In this document: positions 9,905 to 18,494 of the stretch, piece by piece
How the letters are laid out: every line of letters starts with the position of its first letter
Numbering within the stretch: the first letter of the stretch is position 1
DNA from: Harmonia axyridis
Taxonomy: Eukaryota; Arthropoda; Insecta; Coleoptera; Coccinellidae
Assembly (NCBI RefSeq): GCF_914767665.1
Contig: NC_059503.1
Coordinates: 54,888,352 to 54,952,351, forward strand
Direction: 5' to 3'
Length of the DNA stretch: 64,000 nucleotides
Notes under the pieces: generated by a model
Told to the model about the DNA's origin: nothing
What the model saw: the letters and a program-made list of their open reading frames with translations, nothing else
Database searches by the model: none
Translations under genes and position numbers: made by a program

Positions 9905-12826
9905 TTAATCTTCCTGATTGATTATTCTGCTTATACAATCTCTTCCTTTTTCCATCAACCATTGTTTAGCCTTTCTTCTGTAATATATATAATTTTTTAT
10001 TTTTTTCAGATTTTCAGGAATTTTTTGGTATATCCTTGGGGCTAGGTAAAAACAAGATCTTTGTCCTATCCTTTTTTTTGCTCTTGGTGTTTGGTAGCTA
10101 TATTCTTTTTTTCTTGTAGAATACAAATGCTCTGTCTTATTCAATCTGATATTTCCTTTAAAGATGTTCAGGAGTATTTGGAGTGCATATGTCTGCCTAA
10201 TATCGGGAATCCCTGCTAATTGGAATAATTGATCACTTGGGAATTTCAGGCTTTTTCCATAAATTATCTTCAATATCCATTTCTGTATAGTATTCAGATG
10301 TTTCAAGTGCGTGTCATAGACTCCTCCCCATCCTATAATTCCGTAGTTGATCTGGGATTGTACCAATGCATTGAATAACATCATTAGATGTTTAGTGTCA
10401 TTCAAATATTTTTTCATAAGTTTGAACTTATATAGAAGTCCTCTCAGTTTTCTTACTGTATTTATTATATGTTTATCCCATTTCAGATTAGCATCAATCA
10501 TTATTCCAAGATATTTTATTGATGTTGTTTCTGGTATCCTTACAATTTCATTAATCTCAAGATCTCCCATTGATGGCAGATCTGAATCATAAGAGGAAAA
10601 AGCCATGTATTTGGTTTTCTTTAAATTTAGTGTGAGTTTATTTGCTTGAAACCATTTTCCCAAAACATCAAAATCCTCTTCTACTTTATTTTTCAACTCA
10701 TGCCACGTGGGAGCCGTGTAATGAATCACAGTATCGTCAGCAAAACTGAGTATTCCACCCGTGCCTCCGGACTTCAACAAGCTGTTGATGTAGATCAGGA
10801 ACAGCAGCGGGCCAATCACTGTGCCCTGTGGAACGCCGTAATTAACAATTTTTGGGGAACTTTGATTTCCGTTTATATCCACAATTTGTTGTCTCTTGTC
10901 CAGGTAAGATTCAAGTAACTTATAACTTGTACCGCGAAATCCGTATCTCCACAATTTCCCGAGAAGTCTCCCATGGCATACGGTGTCGAAGGCCTTTGCA
11001 AGGTCAACAAAGATGCATAAGCTAGGAATCCGTTTATCCAAAGATTCATATATTCGACCAGTTAGCTCCCTTATTGCATCCTCCGTCGACCTCCCACTCC
11101 TAAATCCATACTGAGCGTCCTCCAAAACATTATTTTTCTCTAAAAAGCTGACCATTCTATTCTTCAGAACCTTTTCAACAATTTTTGAAATAGTAGACAA
11201 CAATGATATAGGTCTGTAGTTGTACATTTCAGCTTTGTCACCAGTTTTGTAGAGTGGTTTGATTATGCCCACTTTTAGAATATCCGGAAAAGTACCATTC
11301 TGGAAGCAATAATTGACCACATAAGTCAGAGGTTTGGAGATTTCTACTTTTATCAGTTTCAACGTTTCTGCTCGCAAACCATCAATTCCGGGTGACTTTC
11401 CTATTTTGAGTTTTTCAATAGTATTTTCTATTTCCTGTGAGTCTGTAGGCTTCAGAAAAAAGGTTGTGTTTTGCCAAGTGTCAATCTCTCTATAACCTTC
11501 AATATCTGGTATATTATCCGCATATTGTTGTCCTAATGTGCTAAAGTATTCGTTAAATGCTTCAGCAATACTCGATTGATTGTCGATCGAACCATGTTCC
11601 GTTCTAATGTGATCTATTCTTGTTACATGTGCATCCTCTCTACATACATTTTTCACATAATCCCAGATGGCCTTTGTTTCTGATTGGTTTCTTGCCATGA
11701 ACTTTTCTAATTCTTGTTTTTTTTCATGTTGTGTGAGTTTTTTTATTTGATTTTTCAGTTCAGAATATTGTTTCTTCTTTTGGGGATTTTCTGGGTTTCT
11801 TTTGAGTTCCATGTATATATTATTTTTCTTGTTAATCAATTTTAACAAAGATGGAGATAACCAAGATTTTCTTTTGATATTTTCATGTTTTTGGTTCACA
11901 CTTCTTGTGTGTTTTTTAATATAATTTATCAGGGTGTTCATGAATTCTTCAGTTATTGAATTTGCGTCCTTTTGATTATACATTTTTTGCCAGGTTTCAT
12001 TTTGTAAGTCATGTTTCAGTTGTGAATAATGAATATAAGTTTTTTTTTTACTTTTGATTTTCATTTCCTTAAATTCCTCTATTTTATCACAAGATAGCAT
12101 TATTGGGAGATGGTCAGTAATCAAATAGTCAAAAATGAAGCCATTGATATTATGTGGAGTCTTATTCTGATTCAAACCTTTAACATAAATGTGATCAATA
12201 CAACTTTGGCTTGCAGGTCTAGTAATTTTATTAATAAATGACATAAATCCAAATGTGTTCATAGTGTTTTTGTAATCTTCCACGTGGTCTTCGTTAGATA
12301 AGATGTTGATATTCATGTCGCCCACTATTATGTGATCTGAGCATGGAGAATTTTCCAAATAACTGAACAAGCCTTGATTAAAAAGCCTAGGGCATTGTTG
12401 TGGTGATCTATAAATTGCTGTAACCTTGTAATAGCTTTTATCTTGTTTTAAGAGTGAAATTTCGATAGCCTTGGTCTCACCAATATTTATAATTTCATCT
12501 CTGAAACAGATATTCTCCTTAACATAAGTTATGACCCCATCATTCCTATTATACTCTCCGCCATTATAAATGCAATGAAATCCGTTTAAACGAAATAAAT
12601 CGATATTTTCGATCTGGAATGTTTCAGACAATACGATGATCTCATAATTCTGCGATATATATTCAAGAAATGTGCAGAACTCGACGAAATTTTGTGATAT
12701 GCTTCTGATGTTCATATGCAGAATGTTGAGCTTTTTGTTCAAGTTGTATTCTTTTATTTTATTGATGTTTTCCAAAACAGTAGTGTCATGTGATATAAAT
12801 TCGTAGTCTCTGATAAACCGATTCAT
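9905..12826 (-). CDS. LINE ORF2: apurinic-like endonuclease and reverse transcriptase
   Basis: A 973-residue, uninterrupted protein expected to nick target DNA and reverse-transcribe the element RNA at the nick. The endonuclease domain (~32-245) shows LHMNIRSIS, IIVLSETF, AIYRSPQ, IIVGDMNINIL, SCIDHIY and a TDHLPIML catalytic-His motif. The reverse transcriptase (~455-740) shows GKSPGIDGLRAETLK, YNYRPISLLSTISKI, QYGFRSGRSTEDAI, FVDLAKAFDTV (first catalytic Asp), YGVPQGTVIGPLLFLIYIN, FADDT (catalytic pair) and KYLGIMID. The remaining ~230 residues are thumb and C-terminal region; no RNase H domain or Cys/His knuckle is present. All catalytic motifs appear intact, so this copy may be competent. 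Confidence 0.93.
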   Translation of the reverse strand: MNRFIRDYEFISHDTTVLENINKIKEYNLNKKLNILHMNIRSISQNFVEFCTFLEYISQNYEIIVLSETFQIENIDLFRLNGFHCIYNGGEYNRNDGVITYVKENICFRDEIINIGETKAIEISLLKQDKSYYKVTAIYRSPQQCPRLFNQGLFSYLENSPCSDHIIVGDMNINILSNEDHVEDYKNTMNTFGFMSFINKITRPASQSCIDHIYVKGLNQNKTPHNINGFIFDYLITDHLPIMLSCDKIEEFKEMKIKSKKKTYIHYSQLKHDLQNETWQKMYNQKDANSITEEFMNTLINYIKKHTRSVNQKHENIKRKSWLSPSLLKLINKKNNIYMELKRNPENPQKKKQYSELKNQIKKLTQHEKKQELEKFMARNQSETKAIWDYVKNVCREDAHVTRIDHIRTEHGSIDNQSSIAEAFNEYFSTLGQQYADNIPDIEGYREIDTWQNTTFFLKPTDSQEIENTIEKLKIGKSPGIDGLRAETLKLIKVEISKPLTYVVNYCFQNGTFPDILKVGIIKPLYKTGDKAEMYNYRPISLLSTISKIVEKVLKNRMVSFLEKNNVLEDAQYGFRSGRSTEDAIRELTGRIYESLDKRIPSLCIFVDLAKAFDTVCHGRLLGKLWRYGFRGTSYKLLESYLDKRQQIVDINGNQSSPKIVNYGVPQGTVIGPLLFLIYINSLLKSGGTGGILSFADDTVIHYTAPTWHELKNKVEEDFDVLGKWFQANKLTLNLKKTKYMAFSSYDSDLPSMGDLEINEIVRIPETTSIKYLGIMIDANLKWDKHIINTVRKLRGLLYKFKLMKKYLNDTKHLMMLFNALVQSQINYGIIGWGGVYDTHLKHLNTIQKWILKIIYGKSLKFPSDQLFQLAGIPDIRQTYALQILLNIFKGNIRLNKTEHLYSTRKKEYSYQTPRAKKRIGQRSCFYLAPRIYQKIPENLKKIKNYIYYRRKAKQWLMEKGRDCISRIINQED

Positions 12827-13125
12827 AGCAACAACTACAAATACTAAGCGTAACTTGAGTTAATTTTTAATTTTTGTTTTTATAGTATCTGATATTCATT
12901 TTGCTTCATAATTTGTACTCAACAACAACAATACTCAAGTTTATATTTTTTCATAAGAATAATAATTTTATATATATTTTTTTTTTTTTTTTATTTATTG
13001 ATTCAATTCTATATTTTTAGATATGTAGACTTATATCAGAATTATGCTATTGTTATTATAATTTATTTTTTTTTTTTTTTTTTATTTATTGATTTTTTTT
13101 TTTTTTTTGGCAATACGATGAATTT

Positions 13126-14007
13126 CTACCTGTCTGTCGCTGACTTATGTCGAAGTTTCATTCCACCAACGTTTTCTTTTGGGGATGACTCCTTCATGCC
13201 AACAACGTTTTCCTTTGAGGGTGACTTCTTTTTAGTCAAAAATTGCCTTTTGTGTGTTGCCAAATGTGGTGTCAATATTTTTTTCACACGTTTTCCTTCA
13301 TTTATGTTCGATGGTCCAGGAGCCAAATTTACCGGTTTGGATCCAGTTTCCTCCAGCGTTTGATTACTGTTCCTTATTGTAGGAGTACCTGGTGCACTAT
13401 TTACTTTATTTTGTTCCTCGGAACACTCCAAATCCTCTAAATCGTAGGCAACCTGCCCAACCACCAACTTATTACCCTTTATATAAGATTTTTCCGTATA
13501 CTTCTCTCTGGCCTCCAACAGAAATGATCTGAGCCTCCTATTCTCTTGACGCTGTTTCGGTGTTAAATCATTCGCAATCGACACCTTTGAACCCTTTAAC
13601 TTTTTGACGTGGTTGAATATATTTTTTTTTGTTTGGTAAGATACAAATTCTATCTTTAAAGGGCACTTCTCTGTCCTCCCCAAAGTATAGAAATCACTAA
13701 TTTCCGATGCTTCAACCCGAGTGCCCAACAATCCATTCAGCTCACAGCACAGAAGTTCCGGTGAGAGCTTAGAATCCTTCTCCAATCCAAAAACTATAAT
13801 GTTTTTTTTGTTTTCCAATCGGTTAGCGCTCTCGAGCCCTTCTCTCAATTCCTTATTTTCCCTTTCCAACAGATCAACTTTACTTCTCAGCTCTTGAATA
13901 TCCAATCGAAGTCTTACTTCCGATGCAGATATACAATTCTTTACTTCTCTAATCTCTATTAAAAGTTGTTCCAAAGTGACCTTTTGTATCTCCTGGTTTG
14001 GCATCAT
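13126..14007 (-). CDS. LINE ORF1 protein: coiled coil plus RRM-like nucleic-acid-binding protein
   Basis: A 293-residue protein that by analogy coats element RNA and acts as a nucleic-acid chaperone. Residues ~8-70 form a predicted coiled coil with heptad leucines (EVRLRLDIQELRSKVDLLER). An RRM-like core follows at ~70-185 (KNIIVFGLE, then CPLKIEFVSYQTKKNIF and NDLTPKQRQENRRLRS), the pattern of L1-ORF1/Transposase_22-like proteins. The C-terminal ~90 residues are basic and low-complexity, with a small internal repeat of the type SPSKENVVGMK / SPKENVGGMK. There is no CCHC knuckle. The start was chosen as the first Met of the open frame; a second Met follows immediately. The frame is intact. 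Confidence 0.85.
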   Translation of the reverse strand: MMPNQEIQKVTLEQLLIEIREVKNCISASEVRLRLDIQELRSKVDLLERENKELREGLESANRLENKKNIIVFGLEKDSKLSPELLCCELNGLLGTRVEASEISDFYTLGRTEKCPLKIEFVSYQTKKNIFNHVKKLKGSKVSIANDLTPKQRQENRRLRSFLLEAREKYTEKSYIKGNKLVVGQVAYDLEDLECSEEQNKVNSAPGTPTIRNSNQTLEETGSKPVNLAPGPSNINEGKRVKKILTPHLATHKRQFLTKKKSPSKENVVGMKESSPKENVGGMKLRHKSATDR

Positions 14008-14494
14008 ATAATGTTATAGCAATAATAAAAATATTTTGCTGTTATATTTGAGGGAAGAGTAAACGGGGACACACGCTTCACTCCACTGAGACCGACCAGG
14101 GAGACTTTAGTTAAAACAAAGACAGGAAGGTCTAGGTCACCCAAGGCAAAAACAGAGGAACGGAAAACACAGGAGTACAGCTTCTGAGATCTTGTAGTGT
14201 ATGGAATACCTAATCTTAACTACACCGGCATATGCCGCTAAACATGCGACCTGCCAATTTCAATAAGTAAATCTAAATATGCTGATAAAAATCAACACTG
14301 ACAATTAAAATTTTCCAACAATTATCAACCTCAGAAAAAACAAACCCTTCAAAAAACCACATAGACTGGTAGAACAACTCACTATCTTTCCGATGGTCAC
14401 AATTAAGTAAATTATTTCACAATAGTTCGGCCTAAACTTGAAAATTTCTCAGAGAGCACTGTTTGACATCTTTATCACTCACTTTTTCCATATA

Positions 14495-14650
14495 ATAATA
14501 AACTCATAAACCGTAAAAGGGTTCGATTTTTAATGCCGTGTGGATTTCGAAGAAAAGAAAATGATGATTGTGTCATTTTATGGAAAAATTTTAGTCCGTT
14601 CTTCGTCTTTGCGAGAATTCTGTAATTTTATATTTTGAAGTCTTGGGGGG
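14495..14650. repeat. Right part of the repeat interrupted by the LINE
   Basis: From ATAATAAACTCATAAACCG onward this segment matches about 30733-30885 (AAACTTATGAACCATAAAAG and following) and is the continuation of the segment ending at 9529. This shows the two flanks were contiguous before the LINE inserted. Confidence 0.8.
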
Positions 14651-15357
14651 GGGGGTAATAACCCCCCCAGTATCCCCTCATTTCTACAGCAACCATCGAA
14701 ACTTCTCATGCAGCTAAAAAAACACCCGTTGGAAGGCAAGGAAATTGAACACATCGAAAATGCATCGATTGGGAATTGGGCAGCGTTGATGAAATGCTGG
14801 CGAATAAACTGGTTGAAGACTTACGATAGCTATTTGGGTTGGTGCGCAAGAGAGATTAGCTGTCTTTTGAAGGGTTTTGAGGTTGTTAATTGGGAAAGGG
14901 GAGATGAACGATGTTTACAGATGTTTCACGCTAGGAAGCCTTGTCAGATTCAACAAACTGAGCGTCTGTAATGTTATCCTCCGGTTAAATTTAATGATGT
15001 ATTACTTTATCGGTTGTATAAACCTGATATTGCACTTCCTCGCTCTGGTATAAGTTGATTTAATCGATCGGTATGATTAAACCGAGGTCACTTTAACGCT
15101 CATACTTCAAAAGAAGATTTACGACGTGTTGAAAGAAAATCTAATTTTCCTTGAGACTAAAATATTGCTGTGGTATAGAAGAAATTTCCTTAATTAATAC
15201 TTCAAATTATGTTCAGAAGAGATTTGAAGTGCATATTATCATGTAGTTTTCATAGAGGAATTGAAAATTTTGAGCACATTCTGTTTCAATTCTCTCGATA
15301 TTAGAATATTAGCGGTATTAGTTCTGTCATTTAGAGGGAAATATGCAAATAAATGAT
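14651..15357. other. No gene; run of G facing run of C at its left edge
   Basis: At about 14645-14670 a run of eleven Gs is followed by TAATAA and seven Cs, a potential hairpin or assembly-sensitive tract. The rest has no family motif; an 87-codon frame at 14708-14971 shows no recognisable domain. Confidence 0.5.
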
Positions 15358-16222
15358 GGCTTTTCCAGTAAGAAGTTTCATTTTGAAGAGTGAGGTATGC
15401 CATTAAAAATGGAAAACGATATCAGCTATCATGAACATCTTCCGTGATAAATTTCCATTTCTGCGGCTCTATGTCCACGACAACTTGACAAATTCCATCT
15501 TTAAAGTCTTGAATCGTGGAGTATATACTCTTTCACGTGACTCCAAATATAGAAGTCTAAAGGTGATAAATCACAAAATCTCTTGTGTGATCATCTCTTC
15601 GTGAAATAAAACGACCAGGAAACTTTTCTTGCAAAATTGATATTACTTCGTTGCTTGTGTGGCACGTACCGCCGTCTTGTTGAGGAAAAGTGTCGTCCAC
15701 ATTAATATCTTTCAATTCCGGCTATAAAAAAATCATCAACGCAATCCCATTCACACTTTTACATTATTGAATTTTCCGAAACCCAACTGCGATCATTCTT
15801 TAAACTAACGTAGCCTTTGAGGTGAAAATAGGACACAACATTGAAGATTTTTTTTTGATTAAAAACAGTATCATTTTGGTGCATCTCAAGAGTCCAATAA
15901 GCGGAGTTATGTCATTGTTGGTGATCGACCTCAGTGTGAACTGAACTTTGAAGGCCTTAAGACTTTGCATAAAGACTTAAGTCTTTATGCAAAATTCGTC
16001 GTTTGAGGAATGCCAAATTCCCAAAATCGACGAGGAATCGACAAACCTGATTTTTGATCAACACTACGGGCTAAAGCAGCAATATTCCCAAATGCTCTTG
16101 AGCAGCGCACACGGTTTCGATTCATCAGTCATCACATCTCTACCTTGTTTTAACAGCTCAAATTTTTTTAACGGTTTTACTACTGCCGGGCAGGAAGGTG
16201 TTTCACGACAATCCAATAGTGC

Positions 16223-16464
16223 TGTGGCGGCTTCTCATAAAGCTCCACATAGCAACAATAAACACAGCACTCGGTGGTTAAGAGTGTAGACTCACTCACC
16301 GAGATGCGACAAGGTGCCGGGTTCGAGTCCCGGCGGCTCCTGATAATAATAAATTCCCCAAGCGTCTGTGACACGGCACACACAAATATACCAAAGTCAC
16401 ACTGATGAGTACGGTGTGTGTGCCAGGGACGAAACGCATAAGTAGGCATATGTGAAATCCTACA
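16223..16464 (+). repeat. Left LTR of the TRIM
   Basis: 242 bp, TG...CA. Its tRNA-like block has an intact B-box-like GGGTTCGAGTCC at 16319-16330 in a perfect 5-bp T-arm stem (CCGGG/CCCGG). The A-box-like region lacks the 8 bases CCTAGAGG present in the right LTR, so any Pol III-type promoter would be broken in this copy. Confidence 0.85.
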
Positions 16465-16465
16465 T

Positions 16466-16482
16466 TGGTGATCCCGACGTGA
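16466..16482 (+). promoter_or_regulatory. Primer-binding site, tRNA-Trp type
   Basis: TGGTGATCCCGACGTGA, one base after the left LTR, is complementary to the 3' end of tRNA-Trp including CCA, with a single mismatch (T for C at the seventh base). It would prime minus-strand DNA synthesis. Confidence 0.8.
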
Positions 16483-16729
16483 TGGGAATGGCCGTCTTAA
16501 AGATGTGTCCTGGAAAGCAGAAGGTTGATGCGTAGCTCCCATATATCTGCAATTTCCAACGAAACTCTAGACGTCCATTCCCATGACGTGCTCCTTGGTC
16601 TGTCGCGGTATAGCGGACCTGAATAGGCACCGTCCGCACGATGCCGCGAGGTGCAGCTCTGATTAGGCGGCAATCACCCGGCTGCACCGATGACCTTGTA
16701 ACACGCATGAGTTTCGTTCCTCCGTCACT

Positions 16730-16740
16730 GGGGAGGGAGA
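16730..16740 (+). promoter_or_regulatory. Polypurine tract of the TRIM
   Basis: GGGGAGGGAGA lies two bases before the right LTR, the standard position for plus-strand priming in LTR retroelements. Confidence 0.75.
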
Positions 16741-16742
16741 CA

Positions 16743-16992
16743 TGTGGCGGCTTCTCATAAAGCTCCACATAGCAACAATAAACACAGCACTCGGTGGCCT
16801 AGAGGTTAAGAGTGTAGACTCACTCACCGAGATGCGACAAGGTGCCGGATTCGAGTCCCGGCGGCTCCCGATAATAATAAATTCTCCAAGTGTCTGTGAC
16901 ACGGCACACACAAATATACCAAAGTCACACTGATGAGTCCGGTGTGTGTGCCTGGGACGAAACGCATAAGTAGGCATATGTGAAATCCTACA
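16743..16992 (+). repeat. Right LTR of the TRIM
   Basis: 250 bp, TG...CA. It keeps both tRNA-like boxes and ends at the CA directly before GTACTTTAG, where mariner sequence resumes. Confidence 0.85.
16791..16868 (+). promoter_or_regulatory. tRNA-like block with Pol III A and B boxes inside the right LTR
   Basis: TGGCCTAGAGG (16795-16805) fits an A box and GGATTCGAGTCC (16847-16858) fits a B box. They are spaced ~40 bp apart as in tRNA genes, and the second is flanked by a T-arm-like stem (CCGG/CCGG) and followed by GGCTCC. A full cloverleaf is not convincing, so it is better called a tRNA-derived or tRNA-mimicking promoter than a tRNA gene. Because it lies in both LTRs, it is part of the element rather than a separate SINE insertion. 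Confidence 0.65.
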
Positions 16993-17210
16993 GTACTTTA
17001 GTTTTGCTAACTGTGACAACGAAATTTTCACAATTTTTGTAGTGAGTTTTAGCAATTTTTGTAATGGCGCGACTTCTCAGAGATCAAAAAATGACAGTTT
17101 CAAAAGTGATAGCTGCCCAGATAGCGGGCTATTCAAAATGAAACCTCTTATTGAAAACTTTTTACAAGGAAGGAATTTCTCTTTCTTCGATGTCGAGTGC
17201 ATGTTGGGAA

Positions 17211-17400
17211 GATAATAATAAAGTTTATTCATGATTCAGTACAGTAACATTAATAAACATGATTACCAGAGGTAATATCTTATTGCTAAAAAAATTACCT
17301 GTGCGAACTCAAAACTTATTCTAATTTACAAAATGCAGCAATAATTAAAAAAAAAAAATATGATATATAATGAAACGGTCGATTTGATACGAAATCGATA
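17211..17400 (-). mobile_element. Truncated LINE 3' end, relative of the 9.5-14.5 kb LINE
   Basis: Starting at GATAATAATAAAGTTTATTC and running to about 17400, this resembles in order and wording the 3' end of the full-length LINE (9530-9620: tail, ...GTTTATTC, a run of A, ATTAC...CCTGTGCG). Only the 3' untranslated region is present, a typical 5'-truncated dead copy. Confidence 0.6.
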
Positions 17401-18025
17401 TTGCAATTTTAATGCGGAATATTCTTTTTACATGATTTGGTGCTGATCGATTGGGTATCAGGTGACCCTTGGAAAAATGCTCAGATTGGTTGACTGCCTC
17501 GAAAGTTATAGAGCCGTTTGAAATTACTCCAAATTTCCTAAAATATCTTGTATCTCGAAAACGAGAATCCTAAGATGACTTTGTATAATTTTTCTCAACT
17601 CATGCAGATGTCTGCTATCATCACAGGAGCATTTTCCTACTGGTAACCCAGACACTCTGTATAATGGCGTATAAGGAAAAGGAAAAAGCCGAACTCTCAA
17701 GCTTGATCATTTATTATTTTTATATCCTTCTTCGTTACTTCATCAAGAAACGTGTTGTTGATATATTTTGTGGCTTTTCACCGACCAGCAAGTTTTGACA
17801 CATTTTTTTCCAGAAGACTGAAATGAAAAATCAAAATCTACATGCGAAATTTGAACCAGTGTGCAGATCCTGACTTCACATGAGTACTCTCCCCATTTTT
17901 GAAATATCCATACTATTTTACAGCCTAATTTTGATTTTCTAGATTTTCATGTCGAAGTCAATTTGAAATGATTATAGTTTTTTTGTCATTAGCAGATAGA
18001 TAAAGTTCCAAAAAGTTTGACTCAC

Positions 18026-18167
18026 CATTGCTCCAACCTGTCCGCTTCTTCTTCGGCAGTGGTGACGTCACTCGGAGGTGTCAAATAACCAGCCAATCGG
18101 AACCCCCGGCCTCGCAAGTTTGAACCTAACCTCAAACTCTGCCTGAAGGAAGCCCTAGCTCTATCAA
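18026..18167 (-). CDS. sei: Exon of ERG-type (seizure/KCNH) voltage-gated K+ channel, linker after PAS domain
   Basis: A 142-bp minus-strand exon. The acceptor is CCTCTTTCAG and the donor is GTGAGT after CAATG. It completes a split TTT codon from the preceding exon and then reads DRARASFRQSLRLGSN, LRGRGFRLAGYLTPPSD and an acidic tail EEEADRLEQ, ending with two bases of the next codon. Recall of the ERG/seizure family places a DRARASFRQS segment in the cytoplasmic linker between the N-terminal PAS domain and S1. The protein would be a plasma-membrane K+ channel shaping membrane repolarisation. Phases on both sides are consistent with normal splicing. The downstream exons with S1-S6 are not in the window. 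Confidence 0.72.
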
Positions 18168-18243
18168 CTGAAAGAGGATACCGATCGTAAAACGAAAAGA
18201 GTAGCATGAATTAATTCTTTATCTGGTCCTCGAGAATACCTAC
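18168..18243 (-). other. 76-bp intron between two K+ channel exons
   Basis: Begins GTAGGT and ends CTCTTTCAG on the minus strand, with phase 1. Reading through it gives a stop before the next exon, so removal is required for continuity. Confidence 0.75.
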
Positions 18244-18393
18244 ATTTGCTGAATCTGGATTTACCGACGGGGCTATTCTCCAATGAACCAGCAGGATGTG
18301 CTGTCAGGTCTTCGAAATTGACAATAATCAGGCTGATGTCATCAACTTCGCTTCTTATGGGAGCTATGACTTCAGAACATAGGAACTTTGAAC
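18244..18393 (-). CDS. sei: Exon of ERG-type (seizure/KCNH) K+ channel, end of PAS domain
   Basis: A 150-bp minus-strand exon, phase 1 at both ends, preceded by an acceptor ending TTCCAG and followed by a GTAGGT donor. It encodes (G)SKFLCSEVIAPI, RSEVDDISLIIVNFEDLT and ends ENSPVGKSRFSK. This corresponds by recall to the last PAS strands of ERG channels (human KCNH2 has DGS.FLC...VPVKNE....MFILNFE at the same place). The PAS domain regulates channel deactivation by packing on the C-terminal domain. EAG- and ELK-type channels differ here, so the ERG group is favoured. The preceding exon, which should end in a Tyr-Arg-Lys-Asp-like motif, was not found in the window. Confidence 0.78.
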
Positions 18394-18494
18394 CTGGAAC
18401 ACAAAGCATCTGTTATTTATATAGTCTCATCATTTGTCATGATGCGTTTGAATGAAGTGTAGCATATTTATCACGATCCTAATTAATCTGGTGG

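Larger units (their letters stand above)
9530..14494 (-). mobile_element. Full-length CR1-like non-LTR retrotransposon, two intact ORFs
   Basis: A ~4.97-kb minus-strand element. It has a ~490-bp 5' untranslated region (14494-14008), ORF1 (14007-13126), a ~300-bp A-rich spacer, ORF2 (12826-9905), and a ~375-bp 3' region. The 3' region ends with AATAAA-like sequence and a TATTAT-type tail at about 9530-9556. The flanks join seamlessly when compared with the uninterrupted paralogue at 30720-30890. They share ATAATAA (9523-9529 and 14495-14501) as the probable target duplication, though its exact length is blurred by AAT repeats. Both frames being open suggests a recent insertion. The order ORF1 then endonuclease-reverse transcriptase without RNase H fits the CR1/L2/Jockey part of the LINE tree. 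Confidence 0.9.
16223..16992 (+). mobile_element. Complete TRIM-like mini LTR retrotransposon with tRNA-like block in each LTR
   Basis: Two direct repeats of 242 bp (16223-16464) and 250 bp (16743-16992) both start TGTGGCGG and end CCTACA, the TG...CA form of LTRs. They are nearly identical apart from an 8-bp gap in the left one. Directly after the left LTR comes a primer-binding site complementary to the 3' end of tRNA-Trp. Directly before the right LTR is a purine tract, GGGGAGGGAGA. The internal part is only ~278 bp, GC-richer than its surroundings, and has no coding capacity. The flanks carry GTGC and GTAC, a 4-bp target duplication with one change. These are the defining features of terminal-repeat retrotransposons in miniature; such elements need proteins from an autonomous relative, here probably a Gypsy/CsRn1-type element (inference from the tRNA-Trp primer). 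Two tandem SINEs would not explain the primer site and purine tract. Confidence 0.85.
15358..17163 (-). mobile_element. Mariner-like element, ~1.03 kb, interrupted by a TRIM
   Basis: Imperfect inverted ends are visible at 15358-15387 (TTTTCCAGTAAGAAGTTTC) and 17133-17163. Minus-strand transposase pieces include a GLSIPRRFWEFGIP-like segment near 16030-16060, matching the plus-strand copy at 18730-18780, and decayed central and C-terminal regions down to 15430. The element is frameshifted throughout. A 770-bp TRIM has inserted at about 16222. The sequence on its two sides rejoins to match the related copy at 24375-24400. Confidence 0.75.

Noticed and set aside
10347..10918. Plus-strand frames within the LINE
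   Set aside because: They are antisense to the intact ORF2 and carry no motif.
14645..14670. G-run/C-run as a regulatory hairpin or terminator
   Set aside because: Homopolymer runs are frequent sequencing or slippage products and nothing adjacent needs such a signal.
16275..16345. tRNA gene in the left repeat
   Set aside because: The T-arm and B box are good, but the A-box region lacks 8 bases, no full cloverleaf forms, and the same block lies in the other LTR, so it belongs to the mobile element.
16180..17055. Minus-strand frames of 100-130 codons across the TRIM
   Set aside because: They repeat because the LTR is duplicated; no protein motif, and the TRIM structure explains the region.
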